The notes beneath the pieces are model-generated. The model was not told where the DNA came from. It ran no database searches and saw only the letters and a program-made list of their open reading frames with translations. A stretch of DNA of 64,000 nucleotides from the NCBI RefSeq assembly GCF_019320115.1, contig NC_089581.1, positions 7,379,707 to 7,443,706 of the forward strand. Direction: 5' to 3'. Made by a program: the position numbers and the translations under genes. Shown one piece after another: positions 45,066-56,234 of this stretch. Source of the DNA: Miscanthus floridulus. Lineage: Eukaryota > Streptophyta > Magnoliopsida > Poales > Poaceae. Positions within the stretch are counted from its first letter, which is position 1; each line of letters opens with the position of its first letter.

Positions 45066-48000
45066 TGTAACACCCTAGGTGTTTGGCTTCCACATTTGCA
45101 CTTGCATTTCATGAACATGAGCATCATTCATCTATTCATGAGCTTATATTGCATGAAACATGTTCTCAAAACATTGCAATATATTGTTATATTTCATGTA
45201 TGTTTGTTTTATGAAATGAATAGTGTGCAACACTCAAGTGCAACATGTGTAACTCACTTTAGTGAAACATGGTTAGTTAGTACTATGCAACAAAATCATG
45301 AAACATGTGAAACATGACTTTGAAACAAAGGTAACATTTCACTTGTTTTTCCTTATCTCAATGCATGTGATGCTTGATTTTGGTGTGACCAATGTGTGGT
45401 GTGGCTAATTATCCTCTTAAGCAACTTAGTTATACTTGGAATGTCATTAGGAACAATGTTCATGTTGATTGTTTTGCCTAATTAGGTTTTCAAGTCATGG
45501 TTTGACCATTATGGACCCCTAGAGCTCCTGAGTTTGACTGTTTAAAAAGTGTAGCTTAGAGTATTTGCATGTCTAAGTAACCTAAAGCAAAGTTGTAGCA
45601 AATTTTATAAGGAACAAACTTTGTTTAGAAGCCAAGTCATGAAAATGTGCACAACATGCTCAAAAAGGTCCCACAAGTCAGTTTTGGGGTTGTATTCAAC
45701 ACTTAGAAATTTTCTAAGTGTGAAGACTGGATTTCAGTTTCGTGTACTCAACTTTGGTATGATTTTTCTCATGATCCTTTGAGAATTAGGTCTTGGTCCT
45801 TTAATAGGAATTGAAGATGGTATAAAGGGCTATAACTTTCATTTGTATTATTTTCACTGATTCTTCACGGTTTAGGATATCAAGCACTGTCAATTCTTGT
45901 TGTCAGACCTTGATCTCTTAACTGAATCGGAGCTACAGTGCAACTGACCGGTTTCAGCATTTCACCGCCGCGTGGCGCCGCGTGGCGCCGCCGGCCTAAC
46001 CAGCCAGGCTACGTCGGGCTGCCACGCGCCAACACAGGCCCCAGCATTTGCCTGTGGTTCCTAGTGCTTCCATTTGCATTTCTTGCTCCTCCCTTCGTGT
46101 CCGCAGCAGACCACCACCATCGCCATTGGCTCCGTCGAGCTTGCGCCTGCTCACTGTGGCACCACAGCCAGCAAACTCCTGCCCAAAGCTCCGCTGTGTC
46201 CTCTTCTACCTCCTCCACCTCTTAGCTGAGCCTATCGAGTCGAGGTGAGGGCACATTTGTCACTTCCACCGCCACCGCCATGAGCGCGACCTCGCCAGAG
46301 TTCGAGGCCACCGTGGTTGGGATAGCTAGGGTCCCTCTCATCCTCCTTTTCCTTCCTTGCTAGCTCCATTGTGATCTTGTGAAGCTCGTACCGAGCTCGG
46401 AAGAGACAATGGAGGCTCGCCGTCACTAGCACGGCCACCGGAACTTCGCCGAGCCACCGTGTGCCATGGCCGCCCTACCTAGAGTCCGCTAGAGCTTAGG
46501 GTTAGTAGGTCAATCGACGTGGGAGATCATGGCGAGCACGGAGGTACCCTCCTCGTCGCCGGTGAAGCCGCCGTCGGCGAGCTTCGCCGCTGCCGCGCCG
46601 TCGCAGTCACCTCCCCTGTTTCCTCTCGCTGACTGGTGGGGTCATCTGACCCGAGGGCCCCGCTTGTCAGTGACTGCTTAGTCAAAGCCAGTTCAAATAT
46701 TTCCAGTTTTGAATGCTGTTTTATAAAATTTGTATCTCCAGTTTTGTAGATCCAAATTGGGTGGTTCTAATTTTGTTAGGATCATAGTGAAGTGTAGTAT
46801 TTAGGAAAAATATAACATGAACACTTGTAGTGAAAATTTTCGATGAATTAAATAGGAACTTGAAATGTGTTTTTAAATGCATGCAAACTTATTTAAATTA
46901 TATCTGGAGTTCCTGTGCTCCAAAAAATTATGAAATTTTGTTGGTAAGCTATTCTTGCTTAGTAAAAGCTCTGGTAAAAAATTGAGAGTTATTGCATGTA
47001 TGGTTTTTGAGTTATAGATTTTTCTTTTATCATTAAATGATCTTTGTGTGATTTTTTGTAATTTATCTAGGAATCCAATGACCATGAAATTTTGTGGGGA
47101 GTATCCGTACCTTAAGGATGTTAGGAAAAATATAAAATATGTTGCTTGACATTATTCACTAAGGTTTCCTAATTATGTTATTTTAAGCCATTATGTCTTA
47201 TCATTTTTGTGTAGGCTGTTATACTTGCTCAAATGATGTGAAAGTTTTATAGTGGTCTACTTGGAGTGTAGTACCTACTGTAATTTTTGTAGATTAAATG
47301 GTGTAGTTCTCATATATGTTTGTTATTTCTCTTAATTAATTAAATAAATTAAGAAAGGCATTAAAAGAAATAAAATAATGGTGAACACCTTACTTTCTGG
47401 TGTTCTTGTGACATGTGTGATGAGTGAGTAAAGTTAGTTTTGTCCAATTATATGTTTGCAACATAAGTTAATAATTATTTTTCTGCATTGTGTCGTTCGG
47501 GACAGTTTTGGGGACTTTATAAAGTTTCCCATGATAATTTGGTTTGCTGAGAATGTGGTGAATACAAAAGTTGTAGATAACTTATGTATCTAGCTCCTGT
47601 CAAAATTTGGTGGCATTTGGCCCAGTAGTTACAGCTGTTCAAAGTTAGATCCCAGAGTTACTTGTTCTCTGTCTTGTTTGGACTTGATTGTGTAATTCTG
47701 TAAATTTGACCTGGTAAAGGTTGGAATCATGCCTTGAGGTCTAAAAATGAATTTTAGGTAATTTCATAAGCTTTCCAAATTGTCTTGTTGCATGTCATTT
47801 GGAATTGTAGATCTTAAGTTATGGTCAGTTTACCGTACCGCTGTATAGTCTCTGTTTCGCTGAAATATGAATGGTTGTGTGCATGCTTTGTTGCAATGTT
47901 CTTGTTGATTGTTTAGGTGCTAGCCTAACTTGAGAACATGCTTAGGTGCAGGTGCTAGGTCCTTAACTAAAGATGAGCAATTATACATTATATTGTATAA

Positions 48001-49636
48001 ACTTGGTAAGTAAAGTGATTTGAATAGAACCTAAGTCAAAAAATGCGGACTATAGTAAGCATGTGCATTCCCCAAGCATCCCTAACTTCGTTCATGTGCA
48101 TCCATGATATTTATCTTACGCATTCATGCAATAGGTGTGCCGGAGGAAGTGACGCCGCTAGAGTTCGAGGGAGCCAACCAGGAGGAGAAGCCCGAGGTGT
48201 AGGAAAGTGATGAAGCAGCCGCCGAGAAGGAATTGCCCGAGTGCCCTAACCACCAACCGTCCTCTTTCCTGAAAGGTAAGCCCCGAAGCATATTAAGTCT
48301 CCCATATTTTTACAAATAGCTTGAGTACCTTTTATTCGTTGATGATGCATTAAGTATAGAAATTGGTTAGAACCAATTGTTGCATTATGTATCCATCCTT
48401 GTCCAGATATCGCACTGGAATCCCATTTAAGTTCAGGAATAGGTTAAATGCTTAGCCATGCTTAGTGCGGTAGAAGTCAGGTGATTTTCTATCACTTGTG
48501 AGCTTTAGGATGAGGTGGATCACGGTTGGCTATATTTGCTATCGTGGAAAAGAACCATGTTAATAATAAATTAAGACCGGGCAGAGTCTTGTGTAGGTTT
48601 GGACATAGTGACTCCATCTGTGTCGGTTAAGGAGCGATATGCTGTACGTTCTTATGTCATGTTGAATATAGCCTAACATTTAGCTGGCCGGATAAGTCCT
48701 TCTGATCGTGAAGCCTAGTAGCTCAATTTAGGCCGAGGACGCGAGCAGGGGTCCGTAATCTGGATGGAAGTAAGGATGTGCGGGGAGCCATTGGCGTAAG
48801 CCCAATGGCGGGTTAAGTCACCGAGCACTCATGACAGAGTGGTTCTCTGATTTTGCAGCACTGTTCAGACTCGCGACTCCTGAATTATACCAACGGTGAC
48901 TTGTTAAATGGATGATGATGAAAATATTGCCACGATTTATACCTGATATGGTTATTAATGTTTGCATCTTAATCAAATGATTGCTTAGTACAGGTGCTAA
49001 TATAGATGACAGGTTAATGGCTAAAAGTCACTGCTAGTTCAGGTCAAGAGTTGATCACTATTACTTATGCTTTTCCGCAAAAAGAAAGTATCAGCCAGAT
49101 CTACTAAATTAAGCTATGCATGATCCTTGGTGTCATTTGTTTTGGTTTCCAACAGGTAAGTCTAGCTGAGTACATTCTCGTACTCAGGGTTTATTCCCTC
49201 TTGTTGCAGATGACCTTCTATATCAGGACTTCTGTAAGTATTGTCTCCACTCGGCGGGTGATGAAGACTAGATCATGGGCATGATCGCTGTTTCTCTTAT
49301 CTGAATGCTTTTGCGGGTTGTGATCAGCAAACCAGTATTTATATTTGAACTCGGGTGTGTAAGTTAAACTATTTGCTTCCGCATACTTTACAAGACCTGT
49401 TTTGTAATAACGATAACTCTGAGGTGTTGTAACCTATTTGCAAACTGTCTGTGAAATGTTGTAATGTACGATATGTTATGTTGAATTACTGTGATCTTGG
49501 TTGTATGCAAGTTGGTTTGAAATCCTTCGAGGTTTCACTTGACTACCGGGTTTATATGGGCTCAAGTACGAGAATTTGATTGTTTCGGCGATTGTTTTTG
49601 TACTTGTGCTCTTATAAATTGGTCGGTTCTGTGACA
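45066..49636 (+). repeat. 5' LTR of the Tekay-like element (4571 bp)
   Basis: TGTAACACCCTAGGTGTTTG...GGTCGGTTCTGTGACA. It contains a GC-rich section (about 45960-46680) with short Pro/Ala/Ser-rich frames that is also in the 3' LTR, so it belongs to the element. Compared with the 3' LTR it differs at roughly one position in 20-25 by eye and lacks a ~150-bp block after 48904. Confidence 0.92.
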
Positions 49637-49637
49637 G

Positions 49638-49655
49638 CTGGCATCAGAGCTAGAT
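49638..49655 (+). other. Primer-binding site
   Basis: CTGGCATCAGAGCTAGA directly follows the 5' LTR. It resembles the TGGTATCAGAGC site complementary to initiator tRNA-Met used by many plant LTR elements, with one substitution (T to C). Confidence 0.75.
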
Positions 49656-49659
49656 TCAA

Positions 49660-50450
49660 CACTAAACATGTCATACGGGTATTTAAAAACAAAAGCTTTT
49701 GTTGTGAAAATGTTTTTTCAACTTATAGTTATATATAAATGTTCAAAAATAAAAAAATTTATGGTGTACTGGTGATCACATCCCTTGTAGCCCAATTAAG
49801 GACTTCTAGGTGGCTAATATATAATTACTAACTTGGGGGAAATTGATTGTTTCTATTTCATCGTTCATGTGGCGTGCTATTGCATGGGTGCCATTCGTTT
49901 GAATGGTAATGTATGGATCAATTACCTCTATACTAAGGTAAGTGTGAGTTGTGAGAGCATGACCGTCCAACCATCGGTCTAGGGAGAGTTAGTTGTGGTT
50001 ACTGGAGTATTTACATGTTGCATACATGTATATATGAAGGTACTTAATTGTGGGTACATCTATCGGATAGTTTGGATACCAAAGTATATATATCTGGAGA
50101 TGTATATATGGCGAGTATCTTAGTTACTACTGTTGTTATTAGCATTATATCTTGTTGGGTTGGGGCTGCAATGAAGTTTTCTGTAGGTACGCTAACAACG
50201 CACCATGTAGATCGAATAGTTACCGCTAATTGAGAGAACGTATGTATGCCACCATATATTCCGCTAAAACTAAAATTTTCTTAGGTTTGTGAGGACATAC
50301 GGAACGAGCATGCATCATATTCACTCATGTCATTCATATTGCATTACTCCCTCCCTTATAATTGCTTATCCCAAGTATTAAGTTTAGTCTCTCAGCAAAA
50401 TAATCCTCCCGCGAGAGTTGCATCCCTTTTTGATACAGATAGCCGCGCCC
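49660..50450 (+). other. Untranslated leader of the Tekay-like element
   Basis: AT-rich leader between primer site and first ORF. No conserved frame. It contains TATATATCTGGAGATGTATATATGG-type words that could fold locally. Confidence 0.5.
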
Positions 50451-51504
50451 ATGTTTCCTACTGGTAGCAGCACCTTTTTGGATCAGTTCGGTACGCCCAC
50501 CTTGCTCTGGAGGGTGCTCAGTTCAGTTGAGTACCCGAAGGCACCCCGCTACACGTGGAGGCAGGCGGTACCATTGGGAGATGTACCTTGGTACGTTGTG
50601 ACCTTTAGTGCCGTAGAACCTCATGAGACCGTTGTGGCATGGGTGGAGAATTGAGACTGATGGGCAAAGCCCATGGGAAGCCGCTCAAGTTGCTACCCTT
50701 GATGTGCTAATGGATATAGCACAGAGCTTCGAGGATGAGCTAGTGGGTGGACCAACTTCATCCATTCCCCGAGTGGCTCCTACTGAGGCTGAGTGGACTC
50801 AAGAAGTTGGCCAGGCCTTGGTTCGAGGCCATGGTGAACATGTTCAGAGTGACAATGCTAGAATGAGTACTATGATGGCCGGCTTGAAGCTTTGTCGAGT
50901 CAGGCAGGACACCCTTTCTAGTGTGCTAGAAGAAGCTGGCAAGGCAATGGCAGCCCAGCACAAGTTTAGGTTGCGTGCCCGCAAGTATCGCCATAGGGTG
51001 GATGCATATGGGCAAGCTCAGCAAGAAGTAGATGAGATTCGAGGTATTGCAAATTATCGCCTGTAGCAGTGGGGTCAAACAGCACGTGAGAGAGACGAGC
51101 TTCATAACCAGCTTATGAACCTCACCATAGAGAGAGATGAGGCAGCACAAGAGTTGGATCATGTGACTCATCATAGAGATGCAGCTTTAGAGTTAGCAGA
51201 AGAAAGATGTCAGGGCTAGATCATGGCTAACCACAATGCTTTTCAAAGGGAGCATGAGCTCCAAGAGCAGCTTGAAGAGCTTCAGGTTGAACACCATCAA
51301 CTGAACAACTGTCTATTTCCTATTCCTCACCCCATACCAAGGTATCCTAATGTGGGTGGACCTCAAGTGATTGAGGCCGATGAAGAAGAAGAGGACATGC
51401 AGATGGATGACAATGCAGCTGAACCTGCAAATGAAGAAGAAGTGGAAGATCCAGAAGAAGTCCAAGGCGTCTCCGATGTGGACAGCGGTCACTTCGATGA
51501 GTAG
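50451..51504 (+). pseudogene. Extra ORF upstream of gag: coiled-coil protein with acidic tail, broken
   Basis: The ATG at 50451 opens MFPTGSSTFLDQFGTPTLLW and RQAVPLGDVPWYVV. A one-base insertion near 50648 shifts the frame to DGQSPWEAAQVATLDVLMDI, LVRGHGEHVQSDNARMSTMM and RVRQDTLSSVLEEAGKAMAA. TAG at 51064 and 51219 interrupt a long helical, Gln/Glu/Arg-rich stretch (RERDELHNQLMNLTIERDEA, HELQEQLEELQVEHHQLNNC), then an acidic tail EADEEEEDMQMDDNAAEPAN ends at TAG 51502-51504. It is separate from gag (ATG 51857). No known enzymatic motif. Function unknown; an oligomerising accessory protein is inference from the coiled coil. Confidence 0.65.
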
Positions 51505-51856
51505 TTAGTTAGCAAATCTCCCTAGTTTAAGCTTTTGCAGTCATTGGTGTAATAAACCTAGTACTATGAATGATGTGGGATGTACCTTTTAATTCGAACC
51601 TGGCATGTAATGTACTTTAATTCGCTTCCATCGGGATGCGTATCTTGTTGGTTAAGTTTAAAACTTGTTATGTTGGAATGCACTGCGTATGGCGCTAGTA
51701 ATCTAATTGATGATGTGGCAATTGGAGAATAAATTATTGCCTCTGTTTATTGTATGAAGTTTTCATTCTCTCCAGTAAATTCAGTTTATCGTAATTACAT
51801 TGTTCCTCTCCAATGTGCTAACATCACCAATAATTGCTGGTTGCGCATGGTTGCAG

Positions 51857-52873
51857 ATGCCTCGCACTCATTTCACTGGTGTGGCTGGTGATGATGATGA
51901 TCTTCCACCACCACCACCACCGACACCAATAGAATTGATGGCAATTCTTGTGGAAGGACAGCGCACTATGGCTAAGGCTCTCCGCACGATTGCAAATCAT
52001 GATGGTCGTGGTGCACGTCAAGGACCAGAACCAAATCAGTATAGCGACTTCAAAGATTTCCTTGACACTAAACCACCGATCTTCAAGGAGGCTGAAGAGC
52101 CCCTCCAAGCTGATGAGTGGTTGAACACTCTAGAGCAGAAATTCCGTCTGCTTCGCTTGACTGAGGTGCTGAAGACTGAGTATGCATCTCACCAACTGTA
52201 TGGGCCAGCTGGTATTTGGTGGAGTCATCATCGATCTACTATGCCTGCTAATGCCCAAATCACTTGGGATCAGTTCAAGTCTGCTTTCAGGAGAAATTAT
52301 ATTTCTCCTAGTCTCATGGCAATCAAGCATACAAAGTTTATGAAGCTGACTCAGGGGAACAAGAGCTTGAATGAATAACTACAGGCTTTCAATAACCTTG
52401 CAAGGTATGCTACTGAGTTTGTTGACACTGATGCCAAAAAGATCACTAGTTTCAAGCAGGGACTTAGCCCTAAATTGATGAAGATCATGGGAAATTGCAA
52501 ATGTGCTCATTTTAATGTGTTTGTGAGTGATGCTTTATTGCAAGAGAACAACAATGTTGTATATGCTGCTTCAAAGAATCATAAGAGGGCCTATGAGGCG
52601 GGTGCCTCATAATCCAAGGCTCTAGTCACATAGAGGGCTCCATTCCGTCCTCCAACATCAGCTGCTAAGTTCTGCCCACCATTGAAGAAGAATCCAGGCA
52701 AGACTGGGTTTCGTAAGGCGTTTACTGTTGCTCTTCCCAAGGGCACTACCAGTCAAGGCAGTTCCAATGTTCCGCCAAGCAACATGCCATGCTGGAACTG
52801 CAACAAGCCAGGCCACTGGTCGAGGAAGTGTCCTTACCCAAGGTGGCCATCAGGGACAGGTGAACCACACTAA
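51857..52873 (+). pseudogene. Gag of the Tekay-like element, three internal stops
   Basis: MPRTHFTGVAGDDDDLPPPP starts at 51857. The retrotransposon gag domain follows: FLDTKPPIFKEAEEPLQADE, WLNTLEQKFRLLRLTEVLKT, WWSHHRSTMPANAQITWDQF, KSAFRRNYISPSLMAIKHTK. The same frame runs through TAA 52376-52378, TAA near 52611 and TAG near 52632, to the CCHC zinc knuckle CWNCNKPGHWSRKCP (52790-52834) and TAA 52871-52873. No frameshift is needed, only stop-codon changes. Confidence 0.9.
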
Positions 52874-52889
52874 TATTACCGATATTCCG

Positions 52890-53410
52890 TCAAGAGAGGT
52901 AGTAATGGCTGGTAAGTTTCTGGTGGATCAACACTCCGTGGTTGTACTATTTGATTCAAGTGCTTCGCATTCTTTTATTAGTCCCGCATTTGCATCCAAG
53001 TTTATGCAGAAAACATACACTATTGAGGGTGAGGGTTATTGTATTAGGGCTACCAGTGGTACTATCCCAACCAAGCTTGTAGTTGGGGATGTATAATTTG
53101 AGATAGAGGGGCAAAGTTATCAGGTTGATCTGATAGTTTTACCGGGGCTGGGTATTGATGTGATATTGGGAATGAACTGGATGAGCAGTCATGGAGTGCT
53201 TATTGATACATCAACTAGAGTAGTCATGCTCAGAGATCTTGGTAATCAGGAGGGTTTTCTAGTACAGCTACCTAGGGACATCAATCTTTCTTATACGGCT
53301 AATGCGGTGCAAGCAAAGGCTATGGCAGATATCCCTGTCATGTGTGATTTTCTAGATGTTTTCTCGATGATTTGCCTGGATTGCCCCCGGATCGAGACAT
53401 GGAGTTCAAG
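52890..53410 (+). pseudogene. Aspartic protease of the Tekay-like element
   Basis: GKFLVDQHSVVVLFDSSASH then SFISPAFASKF; the catalytic loop at 52953-52967 reads Asp-Ser-Ser-Ala where the family has Asp-Ser-Gly-Ala, a single G-to-A change that should inactivate it. VILGMNWMSSHGVLID is the conserved C-terminal part. TAA near 53094-53096 interrupts it. It leads into RT via [11 protein letters not shown]. Confidence 0.85.
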
Positions 53411-54790
53411 ATAGAGTTGCTACCTAGTAGAACGCCCATCTCTAGAAGGCCTTATAGGATGCCTCCCAATGAACTAGCCGAACTTAAGACCCAATTGAAT
53501 GAACTTCTAAAGAAAGGCCTTATCCATCCTAGTTCATCTCCGTGAGGGTGCCCAGCTATCTTTGTAAAGAAGAAGGATCAATCACTATGCATATGTGTAG
53601 ATTATAGGCCTTTGAATGCAGTTATAATCAAGAATAAGTACCCTCTGCCACGCATAGATATCTTATTTGATCAGTTGTCTAAAGCAAAAGTCTTTTCCAA
53701 GATTGATTTGAGATCTGGTTATCATCAAATCAAAATTCGGCCTGAGGATGTTCCAAAAACTACATTCTCCACAAGATACGGTCTGTATGAGTACCTTGTT
53801 TTGACTTTTGGATTGACCAATGCCCCCGCACACTTCATGTATTTGATGAATTCGGTGTTTATGCCTGAGTTGGACAAATTTGTGGTGGTATTTATAGATG
53901 ATATCCTGGTTTATTCTGAGAATGAAGAAGATCATGTTGAACATTTGTGAGTGGTTCTCACTAGATTGCGGGAACACCAGCTTTATACAAAGTTCAGCAA
54001 GTGTGAATTCTGGCTTCGTGAGGTACCTTTTCTTGGACACGTGTTGTCCGATGGTGGAATTATGGTGGATCCCACCATGGTGCAAGAAATGTTGGACTGG
54101 ATGGCTCCCATCTCGGTGCACGAGGTTCGGAGTTTTCTAGGGTTGGCTGGCTATTATCGTCGCTTCATCTCGGATTTCTCTAAAATAGCCAAGCCTATGA
54201 CTCGGTTGCTACAAAAATACATGAAGTTTGTCTGGACTTCCGAGTGTGATGCGGCTTTCCACACCCTATGAACTCTTCTAACTTTGGCTCTGGTTTTGGC
54301 GCAACCGGATATCGAGAAACCTTTCGATGTGTTCTGCGATGCATTAGGTATAGGTTTAGGAGGTGTTCTTATGCAAGAGGGTAGAGTCATTGCTTATTCC
54401 TCTCGCCAACTTCGGAAGCATGAGGTGAACTATCTGACACATGACTTAGAACTCGCTGCAGTTGTTCATGCTTTGAAGGCCTAGAGACATTATTTGCTCG
54501 GCAATATGTGCAATATCTATACTGATCATAAAAGTCTTAAGTACATCTTCACTCAACCGGAGTTGAATATGCGTTAGAGAAGATGGCTCGAGTTGATCAA
54601 GGATTATAACCTCCAAGTGCACTATCATCCTGGCAAGGCAAACGTCGTTGCGGATACCTTAAGCAGGAAATCTCATTGCCACTCTTTGATTGAAAGTGAC
54701 TTCCATTTGTCAAAACTCCTACATCCTACAGCCCTTTACAACATCACTATTAGTTGTACTCTACAAAGTCAAATTGTCGAGCTATAGAAG
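53400..54790 (+). pseudogene. Reverse transcriptase and RNase H of the Tekay-like element
   Basis: [20 protein letters not shown] starts the RT region. Motifs: [58 protein letters not shown] and the catalytic [15 protein letters not shown] (Asp-Asp at 53897-53902). Then [15 protein letters not shown] and [20 protein letters not shown]. RNase H follows: [58 protein letters not shown] and [17 protein letters not shown]. Internal stops at 53543, 53948, about 54268, 54482, 54575 and about 54785; no frameshift within RT. Confidence 0.92.
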
Positions 54791-54799
54791 ACAGATTCA

Positions 54800-56186
54800 G
54801 GTGTGTTCCACATCAAGCGCAAGATGAAAGAGCAAGAAACCAAATATTTTCACGTAGATGAGAATGACGTGTTATGGTTCAAGGATAGGTTGGTGGTTCC
54901 AAGGGATAGAGAGCTTAGAAATCAAATCATATCCGAAGCCCATTCCTCTAAATTATCTATTCATCCTGGTAGTAACAAATGTATCATAATTTGAAGCCTC
55001 GCTTTTGGTGGACCAAGATGAAGAAGGAGATAGCCGCTTATGTGGCTAGGTGTGACACTTGTTGTCGAGTCAAAGCTGTGCACATGAAAGTTGGATTGCT
55101 TCAGCCACTCTCTATTCCAGGTTGGAAATGGGAGAAGATCAGTATGGATTTTATTGTTGGACTCCCTACTACTCAGAGGAATTTTAACTCTATTTGGGTG
55201 ATTGTAGACCGTCTGACTAAGTCTGCACACTTCATTCCTGTACGTATAGATTTCCATCCAACTGACTATGCAGAGTTGTACTTTAATCAGATAGTCTAAC
55301 TTCATGGGATACCTCACACTATTGTCTCTGATAGAGGACCACAGTTCACTGCTCGCTTTTGGGAGCACTTACACGAATTATTAGGAACTAAGTTAGTAAG
55401 AAGTTCTGCCTATCATCCGCAAACCAATGGGCAAACTGAACGAGTGAATTAAATCTTAGAAGATATGTAGAGAGCATGTGTCATCTCGGCTAAGGGTTCA
55501 TGGGAAAAGTGGCTGCCCCTGGCTGAATTCTCGTACAATAATAGTTATCAAGAGAGTATCAAGATGGCACCATTTGAAGCTTTGTACGGTCGGAAGTGTC
55601 GAACCCCGATGAATTGGGTTGAAGCCAGTGAAAGGAGATATTATGGAATTGATTTTGTTCAAGAAGCTGAAGAACAAGTGCGTACTATCCAAACCCATAT
55701 GGCCGCAGCTCAAGCTAGATAGAAAAGTTATGCTGATCGATGTAGAAAACGTATTGAGTTCGAAGTTGGAGACTTCGTTTATCTGAAAGTCTCACCCATG
55801 AAGAGTGTCCAACGCTTTGGTGTGAAGCAAAGCTTGCGCCGAGATATGTCGGTCCGTTTGAAATCATTGGACAGAGTGGTAAGGTAGCATACAAGATCTA
55901 ATTACCTCCTAAGATGAGTGCTATCTTCAATGTCTTTCACATATCCTAGTTGAAGAAATGTCTTCGCATCCCTGAAGGGAGGGTTCCACTAGGGGATATC
56001 GAGTTAAAATCTGATTTGACCTTTGAAGAAATGTTAGTCCGAGTAATTGACACTCGTGAGCGAGTGACTAGGAGTCGGGTGATCAAGTTTTACAAAGTCA
56101 TGTGGAGTAATCAGGGTAGTGAACGCGATGCAACGTGGGAAAGAGAAGATTATTTGAGGCACGGCTATAAGGAATTCTATCAATAA
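54800..56186 (+). pseudogene. Integrase of the Tekay-like element with chromodomain-like C-terminus
   Basis: The zinc-binding N-terminus (HSSKLSIHPGSNK, then after a one-base shift near 54980 KKEIAAYVARCDTCCRVKA) precedes the core: [95 protein letters not shown]. The DDE residues are all present. The C-terminus ends DTRERVTRSRVIKFYKVMWS, GSERDATWEREDYLRHGYKE, FYQ and TAA 56184-56186, a chromodomain-like tail. Stops lie at about 55297, 55450, 55468, 55729, 55900 and 55947, and one frame change near 55830. Confidence 0.9.
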
Positions 56187-56221
56187 TGGTACGTTTGTCA
56201 AATCTTGGGAGGAGATTTTTA

Positions 56222-56234
56222 TAAGGGGGAAGGC
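56222..56234 (+). other. Polypurine tract
   Basis: TAAGGGGGAAGGC directly precedes the 3' LTR; it primes plus-strand DNA synthesis. Confidence 0.8.
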
